Of a DNA stretch of 26,172 bases, positions 1 through 5,785 are shown piece after piece (the stretch's first letter is position 1; each line of letters starts with the position of its first letter). Origin of the DNA: Clostridiaceae bacterium (lineage in GTDB: Bacteria; Bacillota; Clostridia; Oscillospirales; Acutalibacteraceae). The notes below the pieces were generated by a model. The model made no database searches. It saw nothing but the letters and a program-made list of their open reading frames with translations, and was not told the origin of the DNA. Where the stretch lies: assembly GCA_904502215.1 (NCBI GenBank), contig CAJGDQ010000001.1:1-26172 (forward strand). The letters are read 5' to 3'. A program made the translations under genes and the position numbers.

Positions 1-1
1 C

Positions 2-259
2 AAAAGAAGCCCTGTTTTCAGAATAGGCGGGGATGAGTTTTTGGCAGTTCTTCAACATAGAGATTTAGAAAATTGCGAAAAATTATTTGCACAGTTGGAT
101 TTAGAATGCTCAAATACCTATATAAAAGAAAAGGAAGAAATTCCCGTTAGCATCGCAAGAGGCTTTGCGGCATTTGAATTGGAGCAGGACTTATGTTTCA
201 ATGACGTATTCAAGCGTGCCGATAAAGCTATGTATGAAAACAAAAAGGTTAAGGTTTAA
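2..259 (+). CDS. GGDEF-domain protein (diguanylate cyclase family), 3' end only
   Basis: This is the C-terminal 85 residues of a GGDEF protein that enters from the left edge; its start lies outside the window. The family makes cyclic di-GMP from two GTP. Reading from base 2, the fragment shows RIGGDEF at 20-40, so the signature loop is intact, and it ends with ADKAMYENKK, the usual last helix of the domain. The inhibitory I-site (RxxD, with Asp six residues before GGDEF) appears absent: the residue at that place is Ser. The gene stops at TAA 257-259 with no further domain, so GGDEF is C-terminal. What precedes it (sensor, membrane segments) cannot be seen. The spacing to the next promoter suggests it is not co-transcribed with the following genes. 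Confidence 0.85.
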   Translation, partial: KRSPVFRIGGDEFLAVLQHRDLENCEKLFAQLDLECSNTYIKEKEEIPVSIARGFAAFELEQDLCFNDVFKRADKAMYENKKVKV

Positions 260-420
260 GCAAGACGACTTATAAAATTTCTTGCCGATTTGATAAAAGA
301 GAAATAATTATACTTTTTAAACACAAATAAAATGAAAAATCCTAAACTGTTTTATTCGTATTGTTTAAAATACACAAAACGATTGAAGTATTTTCGTTAC
401 CTAAAATGTAGTAATAGTTA

Positions 421-449
421 TTGACAGTTGCGCTAATATATGGCATAAT
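421..449 (+). promoter_or_regulatory. SigA-type promoter for the peptide/secreted protein locus
   Basis: TTGACA at 421-426 and CATAAT at 444-449 are separated by 17 bp. The -35 box is consensus and the -10 box has one mismatch. Predicted start is near 456, giving a leader of about 50 nt before the peptide gene at 507. Confidence 0.7.
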
Positions 450-459
450 ACATAAAGAA

Positions 460-478
460 TAATATGTTCTACATATTA
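460..478. promoter_or_regulatory. Perfect dyad just downstream of the -10 box (possible operator)
   Basis: TAATATGT at 460-467 and ACATATTA at 471-478 are exact reverse complements around a 3-nt centre. The site begins about 10 nt after the -10 box, at the expected transcription start, a usual place for repressor binding. It is AT-rich, so chance is possible, and no regulator can be named. Confidence 0.4.
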
Positions 479-506
479 GAAGAAAGTTTAGGTTAGGTGT
501 ATACTA

Positions 507-623
507 ATGAAGAAAAAGTTTGAACTTCCGGAGATTTCCATTTATAGTATCGAAGCAGATGTTATTGTTACCAGCATGCCTATAATCGGCGGCGATAACG
601 ATGATTCCTGGGAAGGTCTTTAA
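507..623 (+). CDS. 38-residue peptide of unknown function
   Basis: A short reading frame starts at ATG 507 and ends at TAA 621-623, giving 38 residues. It begins with MKKKFELPEISI and ends with GGDNDDSWEGL. The N-terminal half is Lys/Glu-rich and aliphatic; the tail is Gly/Asp-rich with a single Trp near the end. A GGTTAGGTG stretch lies about 7 nt before the ATG. A near-consensus promoter points at it and a secreted protein gene starts 29 nt after it. There is no signal peptide, no cysteine, and no neighbouring maturation enzyme or ABC exporter, so a modified-peptide (RiPP) role is not supported by context. From memory, short peptides of this style (MKK..PE.., acidic Gly/Trp tail) are common and poorly annotated in gut Clostridia; this is recall, not a search. 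Function unknown. Confidence 0.6.
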   Translation: MKKKFELPEISIYSIEADVIVTSMPIIGGDNDDSWEGL

Positions 624-652
624 ACCAAATGGTGTAAATGGAGGAAAATGAT

Positions 653-1627
653 ATGAAAAACTTTAAGAAGATTTTAGTTTTGGCTTTAGCTGTTGTTATG
701 TGTTTAACTGCTTTATCTGTAACTGCTTTTGCTGATGGATTCAATCCCGAAATCAAAATCAGTGCTCGTTTTGATGAAAATGGCGAAAAAATCATTGCTG
801 CAGTTGTTACATCTCAAGAATGTGGTGCTATTTCGGGCGTTATCACATTCACTTCAAATGTAGAATTTGATGCCGCTGCTTCAAAATTCATTGAAGAGAA
901 CGATGATATTAAATATAACAAGCTCAGCGATACAAGCGTTAAGTTCGTTATCCTTGCAAATGATATGCAAAATGGCAATAAGCATTGGGCTGATTTGCAT
1001 TTCAACATTAAGAGCAAAGGGGATATAACCTTTACTCTTAGCGATGTTGATGTTTGCGATGTTAATGAAACTCTTGTTAAGAATAGCCTGTCCGTTAAGG
1101 GCGCAACCATAACACTCACTGATAATGAGCTCAGAACTTTAGGCGCTCAGTATCGTGCTGAGAACCCTGCATTGCGTTTTGGTGCAAAGCTTAATAGAAA
1201 TATTGCTGATAACACCTTGGGAGATACCAATAAAGTTGCTATCCGTTGCGGATTTATTGCCGGTTTTGAATTTAAAATTGGCAAGGGCACTCAGGTTGTT
1301 GCAACCGATTTTGATAGTAAAACAGGCGCTTTCAGCACTGTTTCCAAGGGTGCAGTTATTAAGCAGGCTAAATATTGCCTAGAAAGCACTGATGATTATA
1401 TGATTTATACATATGCTGTAACCGGCATTACCGATACCAGCAAAACAACAACCGATAAGGGCGAAGAATATGTTAAAGATTTAGCTATTGTTGCAAGACC
1501 TTATGTTGTTTATAAGAATGCTGATGGAACTTATGGAATTGATTACGGCGCACAGATAAGCAAGTCTTATGCTGATGTTAAAGCTGCTTCTACTTTACTT
1601 GATAGTTCGTTAGGATATGAAAGCTGA
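653..1627 (+). CDS. Secreted two-domain protein of unknown function
   Basis: The 324-residue product starts with a clear Sec signal peptide: Lys-rich start, hydrophobic core at about 8-23, and an AFA/D cleavage site after residue 27. ATG 653 is chosen over ATG 638 because GGAGG at 640-644 is 8 nt upstream and the signal peptide then begins normally. Residues about 30-155 look like a beta-sandwich with alternating strands, reminiscent of cohesin-like domains (ADLHFNIKSKGDITFTL); that assignment is weak. Residues about 157-324 carry ELRTLGAQYR, ALRFGAKL, a tyrosine-rich centre and ARPYVVYKNADGTYGIDYG. I recall this pattern as a recurrent C-terminal domain of surface proteins in gut Clostridia, without a settled function. 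There is no LPXTG motif, SLH domain or transmembrane anchor, so release or indirect surface binding is likely. It lies between the 38-residue peptide gene and a lipoprotein gene, probably in one transcript. Confidence 0.7.
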   Translation: MKNFKKILVLALAVVMCLTALSVTAFADGFNPEIKISARFDENGEKIIAAVVTSQECGAISGVITFTSNVEFDAAASKFIEENDDIKYNKLSDTSVKFVILANDMQNGNKHWADLHFNIKSKGDITFTLSDVDVCDVNETLVKNSLSVKGATITLTDNELRTLGAQYRAENPALRFGAKLNRNIADNTLGDTNKVAIRCGFIAGFEFKIGKGTQVVATDFDSKTGAFSTVSKGAVIKQAKYCLESTDDYMIYTYAVTGITDTSKTTTDKGEEYVKDLAIVARPYVVYKNADGTYGIDYGAQISKSYADVKAASTLLDSSLGYES

Positions 1628-1628
1628 T

Positions 1629-2024
1629 ATGAAAAACTTATTAAGGTTAGTTACTGTTAGTTTGCTTGTTTTATGTTTTGTTTTTGCAGTGGGTTGCGGA
1701 AAAAAGGATAAAAAGCCTGTTGTTGACCCTTCTGAAAACCAAATGCCAACTCTTCCTTCAAGCGTTGAAGATGTTGAGGAAGGTAGCGATGTGATAGGTC
1801 AGGATAATGCGGATGATGTTAACGATTTGCTAAACCCTGATAATTATGATGACAAACAAAACAGTGAAGAAAGCAAACCTTCTTCCAATAATTCAACCAC
1901 TTCTTCAAGTGAATCAACTCCATCTTCTAATGATTCCAGTAAGCCTGTTTCGGATAATAACCAAATGGCAACCGAGTCTGAGAAGAACACAGGGGATTAT
2001 GATACTCCGGGTTGGATTTTATAA
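1629..2024 (+). CDS. Small lipoprotein with a Ser/Asn/Asp-rich linker-like body
   Basis: The 131-residue product has a lipoprotein signal peptide ending in FAVGC, with the lipid-accepting Cys at residue 23 followed by GKKDKKP. The rest is low complexity: acidic in the first half, then runs of Ser, Asn, Thr and Pro (SSNNSTTSSSESTPSSND) without a recognisable fold. It ends with DTPGWIL. ATG 1629 lies 1 nt after the preceding gene's TGA (1625-1627), suggesting translational coupling. ATG 1617, four codons earlier and overlapping the previous gene, is an alternative. A terminator follows at once, closing the unit. It may be a surface-tethered spacer working with the upstream secreted protein, but no function can be assigned. 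Confidence 0.7.
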   Translation: MKNLLRLVTVSLLVLCFVFAVGCGKKDKKPVVDPSENQMPTLPSSVEDVEEGSDVIGQDNADDVNDLLNPDNYDDKQNSEESKPSSNNSTTSSSESTPSSNDSSKPVSDNNQMATESEKNTGDYDTPGWIL

Positions 2025-2034
2025 TTTCAATTTT

Positions 2035-2069
2035 AAAAACCAAGTTGTTTTTAACAGCTTGGTTTTTTT
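2035..2069 (+). terminator. Intrinsic terminator after the lipoprotein gene
   Basis: AACCAAGTTG (2038-2047) pairs with CAGCTTGGTT (2055-2064) with one G-U pair and a 7-nt loop, followed by a run of seven T. It separates the secreted-protein unit from greA. Confidence 0.85.
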
Positions 2070-2070
2070 G

Positions 2071-2099
2071 TTGAATTATGGTTAATATTTGTGTATAAT
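2071..2099 (+). promoter_or_regulatory. SigA-type promoter for greA
   Basis: TTGAAT at 2071-2076 and TATAAT at 2094-2099, spacer 17 bp. The predicted start near 2106 leaves only about a dozen leader bases before the ATG at 2119, so the ribosome site (AGGCGGTGAT, 2105-2114) lies at the extreme 5' end of the mRNA. Confidence 0.7.
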
Positions 2100-2118
2100 T
2101 AAAATAGGCGGTGATAAA

Positions 2119-2622
2119 ATGTATGATGAATTAACTCGGGTTGATATAAAGAAAATGAAAGAAGAACTTGAATATAGAATCGGAGTTGTTAGGCCTAAAA
2201 TTCTTGAGGAAGTGAAGTTTACCCGTTCCTTTGGTGATTTATCTGAGAATTTTGAATATCACGCCGCTAAGCGAGAGCGAGGCAAGAACGAAAGCCGAAT
2301 AAGGTATCTAAGAAATATGATAAAAACCGCCGTTATTATTGATACTAAAAGTGATGATGATAAGGTTGGTTTATTTGATACAGTTACCTATTTTTCTGAG
2401 GAAGATGGAGAAGAAGAAACCGTTAGGATTTCAACCTCACTTCGCCGAGACCCTTTTAATAGAATTATTAGTAAAGAATCCCCTTTGGGTAGCGCTCTTA
2501 TGGGTAAAAAGGTTGGTGATAGGGTAGAGGTTAAAATCTCTTTGCAAGACAGTTACTTTATAGTTATCAAGAAAATAGAAAAAGGCTCTGATGATGAGAG
2601 CCTTGAAATCAGGAAATACTAA
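2119..2622 (+). CDS. greA: Transcript cleavage factor of the GreA/GreB family
   Basis: Gre factors bind in the secondary channel of RNA polymerase and stimulate cleavage of backtracked RNA, rescuing stalled complexes. The 167-residue product shows the N-terminal coiled coil with the acidic tip GDLSENFEYHAAK at 39-51; Asp40 and Glu43 match the acids that act at the polymerase active site. The C-terminal FKBP-like part carries SPLGSALMGKKVGDRVEV. It is slightly longer than the usual 158 residues because of a charged C-terminal tail. ATG 2119 is chosen over a start at 2089 because AGGCGGTGAT precedes it at the right distance and the family start is restored. It is a single-gene unit with its own promoter, converging on the asparagine synthase gene. 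It could be a GreA paralogue rather than the main housekeeping copy. Confidence 0.9.
   Translation: MYDELTRVDIKKMKEELEYRIGVVRPKILEEVKFTRSFGDLSENFEYHAAKRERGKNESRIRYLRNMIKTAVIIDTKSDDDKVGLFDTVTYFSEEDGEEETVRISTSLRRDPFNRIISKESPLGSALMGKKVGDRVEVKISLQDSYFIVIKKIEKGSDDESLEIRKY
2582..2604. repeat. Perfect 8-bp hairpin inside the 3' end of greA
   Basis: AAGGCTCT (2582-2589) and AGAGCCTT (2597-2604) are exact reverse complements around 7 nt. On the reverse strand the stem is followed by a short T-rich stretch, so it may be a back-up terminator for the convergent asparagine synthase gene. Confidence 0.45.
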
Positions 2623-2646
2623 AAGCACCCGTTTGGGTGCTTTTTT
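2621..2646. terminator. Bidirectional terminator between convergent genes
   Basis: AAAAGCACCC (2621-2630), loop GTTT, GGGTGCTTTT (2635-2644), with T tracts for both directions. It overlaps the greA stop codon (2620-2622) and ends at the reverse-strand stop (2645-2647), so the two genes share one compact terminator. Confidence 0.9.
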
Positions 2647-4183
2647 ATCTTTTAACGAAATATTCTTCATACCAAACGAGGAAGGTATAAATAGTCCAAA
2701 CCTTGCGCCAGTTATCTGAATTTCCGCCGATATATTCATCGAATATTGCGTTAATTTCAGCTTTGTTAAAGAACTTGTCCGCAATATCGCTATTAAACTT
2801 TTCTCTAACATCGGCATTATATCTTTCGTCCGCCATCCACATACGGATAGGAACTACGAAGCCAAGCTTTTTGCGAAAGGCAATATCATAGGGTAAAACC
2901 TTTGCGGCGGCAGTTCTTAAAGCTACCTTGTTTTGCTCCTCGTTAACCTTAAATGATGAGGGCATACGGGAAGCAATATCAAAAATTCTCATATCTGTTA
3001 AGGGCATTCTAACTTCGAGTCCTGCGGCACGGCTCATTTTATCAACATTGAGATAAATATCTCCCTCGAGCCATACCTGAATATCAACATCGGACATTTT
3101 AGAAAGTGGGTCAAGACCTTCGTTTTCAGTATAAATTTCGCGAACCAAATCAATCGGCTCAAAATTCTCATAATATTTTTTAAGGATTTTGCGCTTTTCT
3201 TCCTCTTTCATAATGTTGGTATTACCAACATAGAAATCTTTGAGATTATCGCCATATCTTTCGGCGTTGCGATACATATTGTATCCACCGAAAAATTCAT
3301 CGGCGCCCTCGCCCGAATAACAAATCTTAGTGCCCTTTGCGGTTGCTATGCAGCCAAGCGCAAAAGCTACTGCCGAAGCATCTCCCAAAGGCTGCTCCAT
3401 ATTATACATAACATAAGGAACAATAGAAAAATAATCCTCAGGAGTTATAAGGCAACGGTTGAATTTGCGGTTTAAAATGCTTGCGGTTTCCTTTGCAAGA
3501 CCCGATTCATCAAGCCTGCTGTCATCATATCCGCAGCTGTTACAAGCCTTAGCATCCGAAACGGCTAAAACATAGGAAGAATCAACCCCGCCCGATAAAA
3601 AGCTCTCAACATATTCGTCCTCGGTTTTAACCTCTTTCATAATATCATTGAGGGTTGAATGAATTTCATCAGCCCATTCTTCGAGGGATTTTGAATTGTC
3701 AGGGCAAAATTCGGGTTTGAAATAACGGCCAATTTCAATTTTACCATTTTTAAAGATTAAATATCTTCCGGGTAAAAGCTTTTTAACACCCTTAAAGAAG
3801 GTTTCCTCACCTGTGGTATAGGTCATAGTGAGGTAAATTTGAAGCATTTTTTGGTTTAATTCTTTTTTAAAGCTTTCTTCCTCCATAATCTCTCTGATGG
3901 TTGTTCCATAAAAAAGATTATTGCTATCATCAAGATAATAATAAAAGGGTTTTGTTCCAAATTGGTCTCGAAGGCAAAATAGGGTATCGGTTTCATTATC
4001 AAAAAGGGCAAAGCTAAACATACCATAAATATGGTTTGCCATAGTTTTTCCCCATTTTTCAAAAGCCTTAATAATTATTTGTTCTTCCTTTTCACTTCGT
4101 GGAAGAGAAGGGTTAACTCCTAATTCCTCGCATAAAGACTTATGATTGCGGATATGACCGCTATATTTTTTCAAAACTATCAT
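2645..4183 (-). CDS. Asparagine synthase homologue without the N-terminal catalytic cysteine
   Basis: The 512-residue product has the synthetase domain of class B asparagine synthases: the pyrophosphatase loop SGGVDSS at 197-203 and SGEGADEFFGGY at 289-300, with further conserved stretches (MSRAAGLEVRMPL, FRKKLGFVVPI). The family adenylates aspartate and transfers ammonia to it. The N-terminal region resembles the Ntn glutaminase domain from the middle onward (MANHIYGMFSFALFD, LRDQFGTKPFYY), but the protein begins MIVLKKYSGH instead of MCGI. The nucleophile Cys2 and the usual RGPD stretch are absent. A stop codon lies a few codons upstream in frame with no start between, and an AGAGGG ribosome site fits the chosen ATG, so this is not a wrong start. 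It may use free ammonia or act on another carboxylate or peptide substrate. Single-gene unit; the exact substrate is uncertain. Confidence 0.85.
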   Translation of the reverse strand: MIVLKKYSGHIRNHKSLCEELGVNPSLPRSEKEEQIIIKAFEKWGKTMANHIYGMFSFALFDNETDTLFCLRDQFGTKPFYYYLDDSNNLFYGTTIREIMEEESFKKELNQKMLQIYLTMTYTTGEETFFKGVKKLLPGRYLIFKNGKIEIGRYFKPEFCPDNSKSLEEWADEIHSTLNDIMKEVKTEDEYVESFLSGGVDSSYVLAVSDAKACNSCGYDDSRLDESGLAKETASILNRKFNRCLITPEDYFSIVPYVMYNMEQPLGDASAVAFALGCIATAKGTKICYSGEGADEFFGGYNMYRNAERYGDNLKDFYVGNTNIMKEEEKRKILKKYYENFEPIDLVREIYTENEGLDPLSKMSDVDIQVWLEGDIYLNVDKMSRAAGLEVRMPLTDMRIFDIASRMPSSFKVNEEQNKVALRTAAAKVLPYDIAFRKKLGFVVPIRMWMADERYNADVREKFNSDIADKFFNKAEINAIFDEYIGGNSDNWRKVWTIYTFLVWYEEYFVKR

Positions 4184-4213
4184 TTTTAAAACCCTCTAAA
4201 ATTTTATACCGTT

Positions 4214-4242
4214 ATATTACCATATTTTTCGACATAATTCAA
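4214..4242 (-). promoter_or_regulatory. Candidate promoter for the asparagine synthase homologue
   Basis: On the reverse strand TTGAAT (4242-4237) and TAATAT (4219-4214) are 17 bp apart. The region is very AT-rich, so other -10 boxes are possible. Confidence 0.5.
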
Positions 4243-4290
4243 CATATATTATATTCCGCAATTTATTATTTCCAAATTAAAGCTAAAAAT

Positions 4291-4322
4291 AAAAAAGCAC
4301 TTCTTTTTTGAAGTGCTTTTTT
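4291..4322 (-). terminator. Intrinsic terminator after the TspO-family gene
   Basis: AAAAAAGCACTTC and GAAGTGCTTTTTT form a perfect 13-bp stem with a T6 loop (forward-strand orientation). Read on the reverse strand, it begins at the stop codon of the TspO gene (4321-4323) and ends in a T tract. It should insulate the downstream asparagine synthase gene. Confidence 0.85.
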
Positions 4323-4791
4323 ATTTTAAAATCCAAATTGCTAAGGTTAGATATCCTGCAAAGCTTACCCATATAGCATAGGGGATTTGAAGATATGCGG
4401 CAAGAGGTTTTATTTTATAATATTTTAGAATTGTGTTTATTATTAGATATAACAATAAAACAAGCCATATAAAAGCAAAGAAAAATGCTCTGAAATTAAA
4501 GAAAATAATGCTCCAAAAGAAGTTTACAATAAGGCTTAATGCGTATGTATAGAGTGCTGATTTCTTTTGCGCCATTGAAGCTTTTCTATCGTTATAAATC
4601 ATAGCGGCACTTATTCCCATAAGGATAAAAAGAATAGTCCAAACAACAGGGAAAAGCCAAGATGGAGGAGCAAGAGGCGGGGTTATAATCTCCTCATATA
4701 TTCCCATACTACCGCCTGTAACTAAAGCTGAAAGCCCGCCTACCAATAAGGCAATTCCGATTGAAATAGCATAAACTAAAATATTTTCCAT
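4321..4791 (-). CDS. tspO: TspO/MBR-family membrane protein (tryptophan-rich sensory protein)
   Basis: The 156-residue product is very hydrophobic, with five predicted membrane helices, the fold of the TspO/translocator-protein family. Family marks include PPSWLFPVVWTILFILMG (about residues 42-59), NFFWSIIFFNFR in the middle, and PYAIWVSFAGYLTLAIW near the C-terminus. Family members bind tetrapyrroles such as protoporphyrin and heme, and some degrade or sense porphyrins. In this organism the physiological role is unknown. An AAAGGACGGTG stretch lies upstream of the ATG. The gene is single, divergent from the aldose epimerase gene with a shared 114-bp intergenic region that holds a 10-bp inverted repeat. 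A hemZ gene occurs about 13 kb away, but there is no direct linkage to heme genes. Confidence 0.9.
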   Translation of the reverse strand: MENILVYAISIGIALLVGGLSALVTGGSMGIYEEIITPPLAPPSWLFPVVWTILFILMGISAAMIYNDRKASMAQKKSALYTYALSLIVNFFWSIIFFNFRAFFFAFIWLVLLLYLIINTILKYYKIKPLAAYLQIPYAIWVSFAGYLTLAIWILK

Positions 4792-4813
4792 TTGATTTCA
4801 CCGTCCTTTTAAA

Positions 4814-4866
4814 ATATACTGAATAAAGCTTTTTAATATGCTAAAACTTGCTAATTTTCAGTATAT
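4814..4866. repeat. Inverted repeat spanning the divergent tspO/epimerase promoters
   Basis: ATATACTGAA (4814-4823) and TTCAGTATAT (4857-4866) are exact reverse complements, 33 bp apart. The right arm lies inside the -35/-10 spacer of the epimerase promoter, and the left arm sits in the region where the tspO promoter should be. The arrangement fits a regulator bound at two half-sites, but could be chance. Confidence 0.45.
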
Positions 4867-4876
4867 ATGATAAAAT
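4848..4876 (+). promoter_or_regulatory. Candidate promoter for the epimerase-glycosyltransferase unit
   Basis: TTGCTA (4848-4853) and TAAAAT (4871-4876) are separated by 17 bp. The start codon at 4906 is preceded by AAGGAG. Confidence 0.55.
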
Positions 4877-4905
4877 GATTATATAAATTTCTAAGGAGTT
4901 AAATT

Positions 4906-5784
4906 ATGAACAATATAATTAAAAATGAGTTTTTAACCGTTGAAATTAGTGAACTTGGTGCTGAGCTTCAGTCTATCAAAGATAACGAGGGCAACGAATA
5001 TCTTTGGCAGGGGGATGAAAAATATTGGGATGGCAAAGCTCCGAATATTTTCCCTTATGTTGCAAGACTAACCGAAAAGAAATATACCCTTTTCGGCAAT
5101 ACATATAGTATGGGAACTCATGGCTTTGCAAGAAATTCAGTTTTTGAGGCTGAGCAAATTTCTGATACAGAGGTAATTTTTACACTTTGCGAAACGCCTG
5201 AAACCTTAAAACAATACCCCTATAATTTTTGCTTTAAGGTTGGTTTTAAACTTGAATGTAACCGACTTGTAAATACATTCTATGTTAAAAATAACGATGA
5301 AAAGGTTATGTATTGCGGTCTTGGCGGTCATCCCGGTTTTAATGTGCCATTCGAAGATAACACCGAGTTTGAAGATTATTATCTTGAGTTTGAAAATAAA
5401 GAAGTGCCTTTACAGGTTGTATTTTCGGATGATTGCTATGTTTTGGGCAAGCAGCCTTATAAGCTTGATGGTGGTAATAAACTCCCGTTATATCATAGTC
5501 TTTTCGATAACGATGCTATTGTTTTGGAAAATGCGGGACAAACCGTTACCCTCAAATCAAAGAATGGTAAAAAAGCTATCAAAGCTTATTTCCCCGATAT
5601 GAGATATATCGGTTTTTGGCATAGGGAGAGAAGTGATGCTCCTTATGTTTGCATTGAGCCTTGGTTCTCGCTTCCTTCAAGAAAGGGAATAATTGAGGAT
5701 TTTGAAAAACAAGAAGGTCTTTTGAAATTAGAAAAAAATAAAGAATATAAAACCGAAATTTCTTTTGAAATTATAGGTATATAA
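4906..5784 (+). CDS. Aldose 1-epimerase family protein (LacX-like)
   Basis: Aldose epimerases interconvert alpha and beta anomers of sugars such as galactose and glucose in the cytoplasm. The 292-residue product has the family's beta-sandwich pattern, beginning with IKNEFLTVEISELGAELQSI. Candidate active-site residues are His72 in THGFARN, His142 in GGHPGFN and the acid Glu251 in CIEPWFSLPSR. The sequence style is closer to the LacX branch than to GalM, so the substrate may be a phosphorylated or glycoconjugate-linked sugar. A strong AAGGAG lies before the ATG. The next gene, a glycosyltransferase, begins 2 nt after the stop, so the two are co-transcribed. The pairing may reflect sugar supply for a surface glycan, but the substrate cannot be read from the sequence. 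Confidence 0.85.
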   Translation: MNNIIKNEFLTVEISELGAELQSIKDNEGNEYLWQGDEKYWDGKAPNIFPYVARLTEKKYTLFGNTYSMGTHGFARNSVFEAEQISDTEVIFTLCETPETLKQYPYNFCFKVGFKLECNRLVNTFYVKNNDEKVMYCGLGGHPGFNVPFEDNTEFEDYYLEFENKEVPLQVVFSDDCYVLGKQPYKLDGGNKLPLYHSLFDNDAIVLENAGQTVTLKSKNGKKAIKAYFPDMRYIGFWHRERSDAPYVCIEPWFSLPSRKGIIEDFEKQEGLLKLEKNKEYKTEISFEIIGI

Positions 5785-5785
5785 A

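Noticed and set aside
260..285. GCAAGA...TCTTGC hairpin after the GGDEF gene
   Set aside because: Only a 6-bp stem with a 14-nt loop and no T tract; not convincing as a terminator.
497..506. GTGTATACTA before the peptide gene, and TTGTATACTA at 23535-23544, as further GntR operator copies
   Set aside because: They match the core TTGTATACAA at 8 and 9 of 10 positions but lack the extended palindrome; such matches are expected by chance in AT-rich DNA.
507..623. RiPP precursor with a dedicated cluster
   Set aside because: No radical SAM maturase, LanM-type enzyme, peptidase or ABC exporter lies nearby, and the peptide has no Cys; hemZ is 17 kb away in a housekeeping operon.
1617..1628. Start at ATG 1617 for the lipoprotein
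   Set aside because: It has no ribosome site and adds four residues before the signal peptide; ATG 1629 directly after the upstream stop is favoured, though the difference is small.
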